Shown here one piece after another: positions 48,618 to 59,334 of a stretch of DNA of 64,000 bases. The notes under the pieces were generated by a model. That model was not told where the DNA came from. It made no database searches and was given only the letters and a program-made list of their open reading frames with translations. Within the stretch, counting starts at the first letter, position 1. Every line of letters begins with the position of its first letter. The translations under genes were made by a program, and so were the position numbers. This DNA is from Streptomyces olivochromogenes (GTDB lineage: Bacteria > Actinomycetota > Actinomycetes > Streptomycetales > Streptomycetaceae): NCBI RefSeq assembly GCF_001514115.1, contig NZ_KQ948468.1, forward strand, positions 203,697-267,696, written 5' to 3'.

Positions 48618-49202
48618 ATGCCGCTGCATGTCCCCCCGGCTCCCTCGCCCGCCCTGCGCACCGTCCTCACGGCACTCGGTTCCCCCACCGCAGTCCGCGA
48701 GGCCCGCACCCCGTCCCTACGCATGGCCCAGGGACCCGTCACCCCCGAACTCCCTTTGCCCGTACACGTTCTGGACCGCATCTCACCGGCCGGCGCCTCC
48801 ACCACCCGGCTCGCCGGATGGCGCTTCCTGATCCGCTGCGGCGAACGGTCGGTGGCCGCGGCCGACACCATGCTCACTCCCGACGGCTGGGCCTTCTCGC
48901 ACTTCTTCGAAGGCCCCTACATCGCCTCCACCGAGCGCGCCCTGCGTCACGCCGAGAACATGAGCCAGCCGTACCAGCCTCGGCTGCTGTCCGTTCCCGA
49001 GCTCTACATGCTCACCCTCTGGCTGCACGGCGACTGCGCCGCGGACGGCGCCACCGGGCACCCGGCCGCCACCGATCTCCTGGTGCCGCTGGCACCCGCG
49101 CCGCCCGGTATCGCCGCGCATCGCCCGCACCGCGTCGCCGAACTCCTCCCGGTCCTCACGCACCGGCTCACCTCCGCCCCACTGCTGAGCTCACCCGCGT
49201 AG
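48618..49202 (+). CDS. Hypothetical protein (194 aa)
   Basis: Contains a central compact domain LAGWRFLIRCGERSVAAADTMLTPDGWAFSHFFEGPYIASTERALRHAE (~67-115) with a helix around LLSVPELYMLTLWLHGD. Pro/Ala-rich ends. GAGAGG lies 9 nt before the ATG. It may be cytoplasmic as there is no signal peptide or membrane segment. No family recognised with confidence. Confidence 0.75.
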   Translation: MPLHVPPAPSPALRTVLTALGSPTAVREARTPSLRMAQGPVTPELPLPVHVLDRISPAGASTTRLAGWRFLIRCGERSVAAADTMLTPDGWAFSHFFEGPYIASTERALRHAENMSQPYQPRLLSVPELYMLTLWLHGDCAADGATGHPAATDLLVPLAPAPPGIAAHRPHRVAELLPVLTHRLTSAPLLSSPA

Positions 49203-49595
49203 TCACTCCCCCGGAGAAGCACACCAGGCGCATCGCCCCGTGCCCCGCTACCGTTGTCCCGGTCGCGGGGCACGCTGCCGCCCGAACCCGTCCGCTCGTT
49301 CGGGCCCCACAGTGCTCGTACGAGGGAGAACGCCCCCTCCACCCCGACCGGACTAGCCCCATCCGGCCACCGCGAACCCCCCGAAGGGACCGTGCAGTTG
49401 GACTGAACCGTCCGCACGGGTGACGCGTCTCCAACCTGTGAGGAGCGCTGCTGCCAAATCCCTGCGGATTGACGCCCGTAGGGCAACACTGGGTTCCACA
49501 CACACGCCACCGGGGGGGCGGCCATGAGCACTTCAAGCCGCGGGAAAGACACCACAGCCACCACTCATCTCTCATCCCAGCGAAAGATCCCATCC
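49203..49595. other. 393-bp region between two small genes
   Basis: Holds a hairpin GTGCCCCGC (49241-49249) / GCGGGGCAC (49266-49274) with 16-nt loop, likely terminator of the 194-aa gene. The rest shows no clear feature apart from an in-frame ATG at 49524 that would extend the DUF5999 gene. Confidence 0.5.
49241..49274 (+). terminator. Hairpin after 194-aa gene
   Basis: Perfect 9-bp arms, 16-nt loop, 39 bp after the stop codon. Confidence 0.5.
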
Positions 49596-49802
49596 ATGTG
49601 CCAGCACCAGCCACCGTGTCCGACAGCCGAATCAGCCGACCGGGAGTCCGCCCGCCTCGTGGCGCACCACCCGGAGCAGGGATGGAGCCTGCTGTGCAAC
49701 GGCGTGCTGCTCTTCGAGGACACCGGTGAGCTCCTGCCCGACGGCCAGATCATCGCCCCGCACCGCCCCCAGGGCAGCGAGCACGTGATGACGGCCGCCT
49801 GA
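49596..49802 (+). CDS. DUF5999 family small protein
   Basis: 68 aa from ATG 49596: MCQHQPPCPTAESADRESARLVAHHPEQGWSLLCNGVLLFEDTGELLPDG. The N-terminal CQHQPPC with C/H residues and the compact GWSLLCNGVLLFEDTG core are conserved in Streptomyces small proteins of unknown function, with a possible metal site (Cys, His). The ATG at 49524 would add 24 poorly conserved residues; no clear Shine-Dalgarno at either. Confidence 0.8.
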   Translation: MCQHQPPCPTAESADRESARLVAHHPEQGWSLLCNGVLLFEDTGELLPDGQIIAPHRPQGSEHVMTAA

Positions 49803-49901
49803 GCCGCACAACCGGGTGGCGGTGACCGTCACCCAGACATGGAGAGGGGCCGGCCCGGAGACGTGATCTCCGAACCGGCCCCGACGCGTATCCGAGGGTG
49901 A

Positions 49902-52787
<2,886 letters not shown>

Positions 52788-52790
52788 TGC

Positions 52791-52801
52791 GGAGGCCTCC
52801 T
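52791..52801 (-). promoter_or_regulatory. gcvP ribosome-binding site inside a palindrome
   Basis: AGGAGG (minus, 52801-52796) is part of the 10-bp palindrome GGAGGCCTCC (52791-52800), so the site could be hidden in RNA structure. Confidence 0.55.
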
Positions 52802-52820
52802 GGTCTGACACGACCTTCGA

Positions 52821-52844
52821 GGGGCACCACGGCGTGGGTGCCCC
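52821..52844 (-). promoter_or_regulatory. Expression-platform hairpin of glycine riboswitch
   Basis: GGGGCACC (52821-52828) pairs with GGTGCCCC (52837-52844) between the second aptamer and the gcvP ribosome-binding site. Probable switching terminator or sequestering stem. Confidence 0.55.
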
Positions 52845-52854
52845 GACGGCCTCC

Positions 52855-53060
52855 CCCTCTGTCATCTCAACCTGAGAGCTTCACCGGCCCGCCCGCCCGC
52901 TGCGACCCGGCTTTCACCGTCGGTGAGGGCGGAGGCCTTCGACACCCGCCCTGCTTTCCAGAGTGACCTCGTCCGTGCGGTACGTGTGCCTGAGAGATTC
53001 CGGGGAGGATTTGCTCCTTCGGCGCCTCCGATGAAGTCTGGAGGACTCTCCCGCACGGGG
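52855..53060 (-). ncRNA. Tandem glycine riboswitch upstream of gcvP
   Basis: On the minus strand the leader reads, in order: GCGGGAGAG, GGCGCCGAAGGAGCAA, GGAATCTCTCAGGC, CACTCTGGAAAGCAGGGC, GGTGAAAGCCGGG and GGTGAAGCTCTCAGG, the conserved elements of two glycine aptamers in tandem. It lies directly before gcvP; glycine binding is known to increase gcv expression in Streptomyces. End points are estimated from the conserved elements. Confidence 0.9.
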
Positions 53061-53177
53061 TCAGCAGCCGCTTGCCAGCCTACCAGCGAGGACAACGCAC
53101 GAGCTTTCGAGTGGCCACCATCACGAATGTGCTCTTTTGTAGTGCTTACGGATGAGTTGCTAGCGAGTGGAGGGACC

Positions 53178-53549
53178 GTGCAGACCGACATCGATCCGCG
53201 CAACCTGATCGGCCGCAAGGCGCTCGACCGCAACGGCGCCAAGATCGGCACGGTCGACGAGGTCTATCTCGACGACGCGACCGGCGTCCCGGAGTGGGCC
53301 GCCATACGGACGGGCCTGTTCAGCAGGGACGCCTTCGTCCCCCTGGAGCCCAGCGAAGTCGTCGAGGGCACGCTGCGTGTCCCCTTCGACCGTGCCCTGA
53401 TCAAGGACGCCCCCGACTTCGGCGTGGGCCGCCACCTCTCCCCCGAACAGGAACTCCAGCTCTACCACCACTACGGCCTGGACGTGACACCCCCGCCCCC
53501 ACCCCCGGACCGCGACTTCGGCCGCCTGGCAGGCACGGACGAGGGTTGA
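53178..53549 (+). CDS. PRC-barrel domain protein
   Basis: 123 aa from GTG 53178, with GGAGG 4 nt upstream. NLIGRKALDRNGAKIGTVDEVYLDDATGVPEWAAIRTGLF (~9-48) is the PRC-barrel fold, as in RimM and photosynthetic reaction centre H subunit. The C-terminal ~30 residues are Pro-rich with a disordered PPPPPP stretch. Cytoplasmic; role unknown. Divergent from gcvP with the riboswitch between, convergent with dinB. Confidence 0.88.
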   Translation: MQTDIDPRNLIGRKALDRNGAKIGTVDEVYLDDATGVPEWAAIRTGLFSRDAFVPLEPSEVVEGTLRVPFDRALIKDAPDFGVGRHLSPEQELQLYHHYGLDVTPPPPPPDRDFGRLAGTDEG

Positions 53550-53573
53550 CTTCCCGGACGGGACCCAGCTGAC

Positions 53574-53611
53574 GCGCCCCGAAAGGGGCGCAGGGAACCG
53601 CGCGACCAGCC
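53574..53611. repeat. Streptomyces-type intergenic hairpin repeat
   Basis: GCGCCCC, GAAA tetraloop, GGGGCGC (53574-53591), followed by AGGGAACCGCGCGACCAGCC. This composite sequence resembles a short palindromic unit I recall as scattered widely in Streptomyces genomes; here it separates convergent genes and may terminate both. Confidence 0.65.
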
Positions 53612-53639
53612 ACATTCCGCCCGCGGCGCCGATCCGACT

Positions 53640-55034
53640 TCACCCCCCACGGCGATCGCACACGGCCTCCCTCACCAACGGCAACGGATCAGCCAACTCC
53701 AACGCAACATCATCCGTACGAAACGTCCGCACACGCCCCGGCTCGGAGTAAGGCGTCTCGAACCGCACGGTCACCCTCCCGAGCCCACTCCCCTGCACCC
53801 ACCCGTGCCCGTACTCCGCATGCCGCACGTCATGCCCCGCAGGCCACCGCCGCTCGGCAGGCGGCGCCTGCACGGCGGCCACTTCCTCCGCCCCCTCCTC
53901 GTCCGGATGCTCCAGCACCGCCGACTCCCCCGCGGCGGCCTCCGCCTCCGCTTGCGCCTGAGCCTGGGCCTGGGCGAACAGGTCCTCCTGCGTGTAGTCG
54001 GCGAGCCCCGAGACGCCGACCCCCAGCAGCCGCACGCCCCCGGTCGTGTCCACCGCCTCCAGAAGCCGCGCGGCAGCCTCCCGTACGACGCCGGGGTCGT
54101 CCGTCGGCCCTCGCAGCGTCTCGGACCGGGTCAGCGTCGAGAAGTCGTACCTCCGCACCTTGAGCACGATGGTCCGCCCGGACAGCCCCGCGTCCCGCAA
54201 CCGCCGCACACACCGGTCGGCGAGCCGCTGCACCTCCAGGCCGACCCGCATCCGGTCGTGGATGTCCACGTCGTACGTGTCCTCCACCGACACGGACTTC
54301 GTCTCCCGCTCGGCCACCACGGGCCGCTCGTCGTGCGCCAGCGCCATCGCGTACAGCGCGTGCCCGTGCGCCTTCCCCACCAGCCGTACGAGTTCGTCCT
54401 CGCCCGCCTCGGCGATCTCGTCGACCGTGGTGATCCCGGCCCGGCGCAGATGGTCCCCGGTCGCGGGCCCGACACCCGGCAGCGTCCGTACCGACATCGG
54501 CCCCAGCAGCGCGCGCTCCGTCCCGGGTTCTATGACCACGAGACCGTCGGGCTTCGCCTGCTCCGAAGCGATCTTGGCGAGCATCTTGGACGCGGCGAGC
54601 CCCACCGAACCCGTCAGCCCCGTGACGGCCCGGATGTCCGCGCGCAGCTTCGCCCCGGCCAGGCGCGCGGAAGCCTCGTCCCAGGCCGCTTCCCCTGCCT
54701 CCAGATCGACGAACGCCTCGTCCAGGCTCAGTGGCTCCACCAGCGGCGACAGCGCCCCCAGCAGCCCCATCACCTGCTCGCTGACCTCCCGGTAGAGCGT
54801 GAAGCGGGGCACTAGATACGCGGCGTTCGGCGCCAGCCGCCGTGCCTGGGCCATGGGCATCGCCGAGTGCACCCCGAAGACCCGTGCCTCGTACGAGGCC
54901 GTCGCGACGACTCCGCGGGGTCCGAGCCCGCCCACCACGACGGCCTTCCCGCGCAGGCTCGGCTTGGCTGCCTGCTCCGCCGAGGCGAAGAAGGCATCCA
55001 TGTCGAGATGCAGGATCGTAGGCGCGGTTCTCAC
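53640..55034 (-). CDS. dinB: DNA polymerase IV (Y-family)
   Basis: 464 aa. Catalytic motifs LHLDMDAFFASAEQ (~8-21) and SLDEAFVDLE (~104-113) provide the acidic residues; a helix-hairpin-helix (VRTLPGVGPATGDHLRRAGI) and little-finger domain follow. A beta-clamp-binding QEDLF is at ~355. After a QA/EA repeat there is a C-terminal extension (~395-464) typical of actinobacterial DinB. Translesion synthesis. GTG start; the damage-type promoter sits 7 nt upstream, so the transcript is leaderless. Confidence 0.96.
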   Translation of the reverse strand: MRTAPTILHLDMDAFFASAEQAAKPSLRGKAVVVGGLGPRGVVATASYEARVFGVHSAMPMAQARRLAPNAAYLVPRFTLYREVSEQVMGLLGALSPLVEPLSLDEAFVDLEAGEAAWDEASARLAGAKLRADIRAVTGLTGSVGLAASKMLAKIASEQAKPDGLVVIEPGTERALLGPMSVRTLPGVGPATGDHLRRAGITTVDEIAEAGEDELVRLVGKAHGHALYAMALAHDERPVVAERETKSVSVEDTYDVDIHDRMRVGLEVQRLADRCVRRLRDAGLSGRTIVLKVRRYDFSTLTRSETLRGPTDDPGVVREAAARLLEAVDTTGGVRLLGVGVSGLADYTQEDLFAQAQAQAQAEAEAAAGESAVLEHPDEEGAEEVAAVQAPPAERRWPAGHDVRHAEYGHGWVQGSGLGRVTVRFETPYSEPGRVRTFRTDDVALELADPLPLVREAVCDRRGG

Positions 55035-55041
55035 ATGTCCG

Positions 55042-55064
55042 ATGCTGCCCTACGCCACTGACAA
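55042..55064 (-). promoter_or_regulatory. RecA-independent DNA-damage-type promoter of dinB
   Basis: Minus strand TTGTCAGTGGC (55064-55054), 6-nt spacer, CAGCAT (55047-55042), then 7 nt to the GTG 55034. Full match to the -35 consensus TTGTCAGTGGC. Confidence 0.65.
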
Positions 55065-55078
55065 TGCCTCTGCGGACC

Positions 55079-55723
55079 TCAGACGGCCCGATTGCGCCGG
55101 CGCGCCAGCTCGTCCGTCGGGTTGTGCCCGACGAGCGTCTCGCCCGTGTCCACGCGCTCCCCGTGCAACTGGGAGAGCGCGCTCTCGACGTCCCGCCACA
55201 CCACGCCCACGGCGATCCCGAAGACACCCTGACCGCCCTGCAACAGGGCGTGGACCTCGTCGGGCGAGGAGCATTCGTAGACGGTCGCGCCGTCACTCAT
55301 CAGGGTCATCCGCTCCAGGTCCCGGAAGCCGCGTTCCCTGAGGTGCTGGACCGTGGTGCGGATGTTCTGCAACGACACTCCCGTGTCGAGGAACCGCTTC
55401 ACGATCTTCAGGACGACGACATCCCGGAAGCTGTAGAGCCGCTGGGTCCCCGACCCGTAGGCGGGCCGCACGCTCGGTTCGACCAGACCTGTCCTGGCCC
55501 AGTAGTCCAACTGCCGGTAGGTGATGCCCGCGGCGGCACACGCCGTAGGACCGCGGTAGCCGATCTCCTCGGCGGCCGCCCCACCCTCACCGGACTCACC
55601 AGACACTGCTGTCGGCCGCCGCGGAACGTGATCGGCCGCGCTGCCGTGAAGCGGGTACGGGCCGCTCTCCCCCAGACTTCGTCCGGGGGCACCCCCAGCC
55701 GTACCGTCGCCGCTGCTTCTCAC
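55079..55723 (-). CDS. MerR-family regulator (Rv1830-like)
   Basis: 214 aa from GTG 55723, with GGAGG 5 nt upstream. N-terminal ~45 residues variable, then MerR HTH_17-like domain GYRGPTACAAAGITYRQLDYWARTGLVEPSVRPAYGSGTQRLYSFRDVVVLKIVKRFLDTGVSLQNI (~57-123) and a C-terminal effector segment. Resembles the mycobacterial Rv1830-type protein linked to growth and division, which lies in the same gene neighbourhood. A -35/-10 promoter and a palindrome are visible upstream. Confidence 0.9.
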   Translation of the reverse strand: MRSSGDGTAGGAPGRSLGESGPYPLHGSAADHVPRRPTAVSGESGEGGAAAEEIGYRGPTACAAAGITYRQLDYWARTGLVEPSVRPAYGSGTQRLYSFRDVVVLKIVKRFLDTGVSLQNIRTTVQHLRERGFRDLERMTLMSDGATVYECSSPDEVHALLQGGQGVFGIAVGVVWRDVESALSQLHGERVDTGETLVGHNPTDELARRRNRAV

Positions 55724-55753
55724 GCCGACCTCCGTCCTTGACCTGCCCTCTCG

Positions 55754-55782
55754 ACGGTAGGCAGTCACCGGGGGTGCGTCAA
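55754..55782 (-). promoter_or_regulatory. Promoter of Rv1830-like merR gene
   Basis: Minus strand TTGACG (55782-55777), 17-bp spacer, TACCGT (55759-55754). One of the best sigma-70-type promoters in the window. Confidence 0.7.
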
Positions 55783-55791
55783 CGATCGCCA

Positions 55792-55817
55792 CACTCGGCA
55801 CGCCGAGTGATAATCAC
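55792..55817. promoter_or_regulatory. Palindromes upstream of merR promoter
   Basis: CACTCGGC-AC-GCCGAGTG (55792-55809, perfect 8-bp arms) overlaps GTGAT-A-ATCAC (55807-55817). They end 10 bp upstream of the -35; candidate operator for MerR or an activator. Confidence 0.55.
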
Positions 55818-56024
55818 CCTAGGAGTGGTTTCCCGTGTCCCACCGCGGGGAAAGGCTAGCCGAATGCTCTCGGAGCGGGCCGCAGCGCGCCACACGGGCC
55901 ACGGGCAATTGCCGCCCCGGAGTCCTGCGATCCAGCGGGCTTGCCCGGTCCATCGGCTTGCCGGAGGGTGGACGCCACGGCCTGCTCCCGAGCCCGGGCG
56001 TCCGACCGCCCACCCGCGGGCGAT

Positions 56025-56102
56025 CGGTCCCGTCACCGCTTGAACGGTCCCCTCACCGCTTGACCGGTCGCCTCACTGGTTGACCGGTTCTCTCATTGGC
56101 TG
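56025..56102 (-). repeat. Four 20-bp tandem repeats spanning a stop codon
   Basis: Copies at 56025-56044, 56045-56064, 56065-56084 and 56085-56102 (truncated), increasingly diverged toward the gene. The last contains the stop (TCA on plus, 56093-56095) of the bifunctional nuclease gene; each copy keeps TCA. Confidence 0.75.
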
Positions 56103-56566
56103 TTGGTCCCGAAGTCCTCGGGCGAGATCTGGTCGAGGAACTCGCGGAACTTCTCCACCTCGTCCTCCTGCTCGTCCGGGATCGCGATGCCGGCGTCGTC
56201 GAGCACACCGTCACTGCCGTAGATCGGCGTTCCGGTACGCAGCGCCAGCGCTATGGCGTCGGACGGGCGGGCACTGACCTCGACCCCACTGGCGAACACC
56301 AGCTCCGCGTAGAAGACCCCCTCACGCAGATCAGTGATGCGCACCTCGGTGAGCTCCTGGCCGACGGCTTCCAGCACGTCCTTGAACAGGTCGTGGGTCA
56401 GCGGTCGCGCGGGGGCCATGCCCTGCTGGGCGAAGGCGATCGCCGTCGCCTCCCCCGGTCCGATCCAGATGGGGAGGTAGCGGTCGCCTCCCACTTCACG
56501 CAGGAGCACGATCGGTTGGTTGGAGGGCATTTCGACCCGGACACCTACGACATCGAGCTCGTTCAC
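56093..56566 (-). CDS. Bifunctional nuclease (BFN, DUF151) family protein
   Basis: 157 aa. MNELDVVGVRVEMPSNQPIVLLREVGGDRYLPIWIGPGEATAIAF (~1-45), AVGQELTEVRITDLREGVFYAEL and PSDAIALALRTGTPIY are BFN-domain landmarks. Plant BFN acts as RNase/DNase; bacterial members are tied to growth control but unproven. GTG start with TAGGGT 6 nt upstream (leaderless). Lies in the order known in Mycobacterium (Rv1829). Confidence 0.92.
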   Translation of the reverse strand: MNELDVVGVRVEMPSNQPIVLLREVGGDRYLPIWIGPGEATAIAFAQQGMAPARPLTHDLFKDVLEAVGQELTEVRITDLREGVFYAELVFASGVEVSARPSDAIALALRTGTPIYGSDGVLDDAGIAIPDEQEDEVEKFREFLDQISPEDFGTNSQ

Positions 56567-56652
56567 ACAGCAACCCTAGGCCGTGCCCGGGACGTTTGGG
56601 TAGTCGGGCACAGAACGGGGGGCCGATCCGGCCGCCCACCGGGCACTTCGGG

Positions 56653-57417
56653 TCAGTGCAGCCGGACGCCCAGCGCGGTCTGCACCAGCGCCGCGTGCAG
56701 CTTCACCGTGAGCCCCGCCAGCTCCTTCGTACGGGCCTCGGCGTGCGCCCTGGTCTGCGGATTGCGGTGGCGCCGCAAAGGGGCCACCACCTGGTCCACG
56801 AGCCCCGCGTCACGTTCGGCCGCGGCCTTCATCGCGCGCAGATGGCGCGGCTCGATCCCGAACCGCCCGAGCTCGACGACGAGCGCGGCGACCGTCACCG
56901 CCTCAGCGTCATATGCCCCGTCCGGAAGCGGGGCGAGGAGTCCGTACGACTCCCATTCCTGAAGCTCCTGCTCACCGATCTCGGCGGCGGCCAGCAGCTC
57001 GGCACGGCCCACCCGGGCCGCTGGGGGTGCCTCGGGCTCCCCGAAGAGGTCACCGAGCCCACCGAACGGCTCCCCGTCGCCGGAGTCGCGCTGCCGCCCC
57101 ACGGACGGCAACCGCACCGGCTCCCCGCGCTCCAAAGCGTCGAGATACTCGCGGATCACCTTCAACGGCAGATAGTGGTCCCGCTGCATCCGCAGCACGT
57201 GACCGAGGCGCTCGACGTCCGCCTGGCTGAACTTGCGATACCCCGAGGGGGTCCGCTGCGGCTCGATGAGCCCCTCCGACTCCAGGAACCGGATCTTGGA
57301 GATCGTGACTTCGGGGAACTCGTCGCGCAGCGTGTTCAGCACCGAGCCGATGCTCATCAGCCCACTGTCCGCTGCGGCGGTACCGCTCCCGGCACCGCCG
57401 CTCGGTGATCGAAGCAT
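56653..57417 (-). CDS. ftsR: FtsR-like MerR-family regulator
   Basis: 254 aa. Residues ~22-88 hold a MerR helix-turn-helix: SIGSVLNTLRDEFPEVTISKIRFLESEGLIEPQRTPSGYRKFSQADVERL. A second, partly similar HTH-like segment (RAELLAAAEIGEQELQEWESYGLLAPLPDGAYD) follows, as in actinobacterial FtsR (C. glutamicum cell-division regulator) and Rv1828. Directly downstream of the FHA gene (42 bp). Start ATG 57417; ATG 57357 also possible. Confidence 0.88.
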   Translation of the reverse strand: MLRSPSGGAGSGTAAADSGLMSIGSVLNTLRDEFPEVTISKIRFLESEGLIEPQRTPSGYRKFSQADVERLGHVLRMQRDHYLPLKVIREYLDALERGEPVRLPSVGRQRDSGDGEPFGGLGDLFGEPEAPPAARVGRAELLAAAEIGEQELQEWESYGLLAPLPDGAYDAEAVTVAALVVELGRFGIEPRHLRAMKAAAERDAGLVDQVVAPLRRHRNPQTRAHAEARTKELAGLTVKLHAALVQTALGVRLH

Positions 57418-57459
57418 GGACCTTCCTGAGGGTCCCCCCGGACGGAGTCCGGGGGAGGG

Positions 57460-58296
57460 TCAGATGCCTCGCTGGCTCGCGTAGAAGACCAGCCGGTACT
57501 TGCCGATCTGCACCTCGTCACCGTTCGACAGCGGGACCGAGTCGATTCGCTCCCGGTTGACGTACGTACCGTTCAGGCTGCCCACGTCGGCGACCGTGAA
57601 CGAGCCGTCCGCGGCTCGACGGAACTCCACATGACGACGCGACACGGTCACGTCGTCCAGGAAGATGTCGCTCTGCGGATGACGCCCGGCCGTGGTCAGG
57701 TCACCGTCCAGCAGGAAGCGGCTGCCCGAGTTCGGACCGCGGCGCACCACCAGGAGCGCCGAGCCGAGCGGCAGCGCGTCGACGGCCGCCTGCGCCTCCG
57801 GAGAGAGCGTCGGCATCTGCGTCTGGCCGGTGACCTCGGCATCGTAGGCCTCGATGCCCGAGATGGAGATCGTGGACGTGGTCTCGGACGGACGCTCCGG
57901 GACCGCACCGGGTCGCAGCGGCGCACCGCAGTTGGAGCAGAAGCGGCTGTTCTCCGCGTTGCGGTTACCGCACCTCGTACACACCAGGGCCGACATGGAC
58001 GGATCCTCCTGCCGCGGCTGCCCCCCAGGGGCATGGGACGCGTACGGGTCGGAGGCGAACCCTCCACCCGCACTTGAGGCTGACGGTTCCCCGAAACCTA
58101 TGCGTCCGGACTGGGCAGGGTCAACAGACGGCGCGCCCTGACCACCGGGAATGTCACCGACCTGGTCCCGGAACAGCGGGCGGTCGCCGCTCTGGCCCTC
58201 CGCGTCTCCTTGGCGTGGTGCACGGTGTCGGGCAGTCGCGTTGTCACTGCCCTCTCCTCGTGCGCTCTTGCCGAACAACTTCGCAAACAACTTCAC
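57460..58296 (-). CDS. garA: GarA/OdhI-like FHA protein with zinc ribbon
   Basis: 278 aa from GTG 58296 (AGGGGA 7 nt upstream). A long disordered N-terminus (~1-100), a zinc-ribbon (Cys106, Cys109, Cys120, Cys123), the phospho-motif SETTS (~137-141) and an FHA domain (~177-278: TAGRHPQSDIFLDDVTVSRRHVEF, GSLNGTYVNRERID). GarA/OdhI, when unphosphorylated, inhibits 2-oxoglutarate dehydrogenase and regulates glutamate enzymes; Ser/Thr kinases phosphorylate the ETT motif. The N-terminal extension is longer than in mycobacterial GarA (~160 aa). Confidence 0.92.
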   Translation of the reverse strand: MKLFAKLFGKSARGEGSDNATARHRAPRQGDAEGQSGDRPLFRDQVGDIPGGQGAPSVDPAQSGRIGFGEPSASSAGGGFASDPYASHAPGGQPRQEDPSMSALVCTRCGNRNAENSRFCSNCGAPLRPGAVPERPSETTSTISISGIEAYDAEVTGQTQMPTLSPEAQAAVDALPLGSALLVVRRGPNSGSRFLLDGDLTTAGRHPQSDIFLDDVTVSRRHVEFRRAADGSFTVADVGSLNGTYVNRERIDSVPLSNGDEVQIGKYRLVFYASQRGI

Positions 58297-58486
58297 GGGC
58301 GATTCCCCTTGACCGAAACAGACCCGCCCGTGGGGCAGGACGAACACTGATTGAACACACCGGTCGACCCGGACATCCTCACAACGTCCGTATCCACCAG
58401 ACAGTTTCCACCACGCACCACCCATTCGGTGCGCCGACCCCCCGCAACCTCATGCCCTCGCCGGACGACGCCCATGCACCCCCGGT

Positions 58487-59329
58487 TCACTGGGAGGACG
58501 ACCGAGCGTAGTCAGGCTGCTTCGCAGCCCGCAAGGCATCCACAATGATCTTCGTCGCACGCTCCACCGTGACGGTGGCCTGCTCCTTCTCGAGAGTCTG
58601 CACCACACCTCCGGGGATGTTGAGCGCCGGCTCAAGGTCCTGCGGCTTACCGATGACCTTGAAACGATAGGGCTGGGTGATCTTGTTCCCGTCGACGCTC
58701 ACGCCCTTGCCGGAGTCGGCCAGATAGGTGCTGGCGACGACCCGCACACCGTTCACCTGGATCGCCTCCGCACCGGCGGCGCGCAGCTCCTGGATCGCGT
58801 CAAGCAGCATGTCCGCCTTGACCGTCCCCTTCGTGTCGTTGATCGTCAGCGTGATGCCGGGTCCCTGCGCCGCCACCGTGCCCGCCAGAATGCCGAGTTG
58901 TTTCTCCTTCTCGGCAGTCTGCTTGCGGGCCTCCGCGGCCTGGTTCGAGCTGTTCTCCAGCTCGGTGCGCTGATCTTCGAGACCCTGCTTCTCGTCTTCT
59001 AGACGCTGCGTACGGTTGTCGAGTTCATCGAGGATGCGTACGAGATCTTCTTGACGTGCGCCGCGCAGGGCGCTGCCGCTGTCACTGTTGGAGGCCACCT
59101 GGACGGCCAGACCGAAGCCGAGGCCGAACAGAAGCAGGGCGACGATGAGTTGCGCGCGCGTGACCCGCGGCGGCCACAACCCCTTCACCAGCCGCTGCCG
59201 GCCGGTCAGCGACGGCTCGTCCTTCTCGTCGAGCTGCTCGGGCCCCGAACTCTCTGCAGCCGCGGCCGGGACCTCTTCGGGAAGCTCCCTGCGCAGCCGG
59301 TTCTCGGGTGTCTCGCCTTCGTTGCTCAT
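58487..59329 (-). CDS. DUF881 family membrane protein
   Basis: 280 aa from ATG 59329 (GTG 59338 overlaps the Sbp stop as GTGA and may be used). Short cytoplasmic N-terminus, one membrane helix (~59-80), coiled coil (~95-145: EELDNRTQRLEDEKQGLEDQRTELE), then an extracellular DUF881 domain (GPGITLTINDTKG, ELRAAGAEAIQVNGVRVVASTYL). Probable divisome- or cell-wall-associated protein; function unproven. Paralogue of the gene two positions upstream. Confidence 0.9.
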   Translation of the reverse strand: MSNEGETPENRLRRELPEEVPAAAAESSGPEQLDEKDEPSLTGRQRLVKGLWPPRVTRAQLIVALLLFGLGFGLAVQVASNSDSGSALRGARQEDLVRILDELDNRTQRLEDEKQGLEDQRTELENSSNQAAEARKQTAEKEKQLGILAGTVAAQGPGITLTINDTKGTVKADMLLDAIQELRAAGAEAIQVNGVRVVASTYLADSGKGVSVDGNKITQPYRFKVIGKPQDLEPALNIPGGVVQTLEKEQATVTVERATKIIVDALRAAKQPDYARSSSQ

Positions 59330-59334
59330 CTGCC

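Larger units (their letters stand above)
55724..56092. other. 369-bp intergenic region between merR and bfn
   Basis: From the merR side: promoter (55754-55782), palindromes (55792-55817), then no feature until the 20-bp tandem repeats (56025-56102) at the 3' end of the nuclease gene. No supported ORF. Confidence 0.6.
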
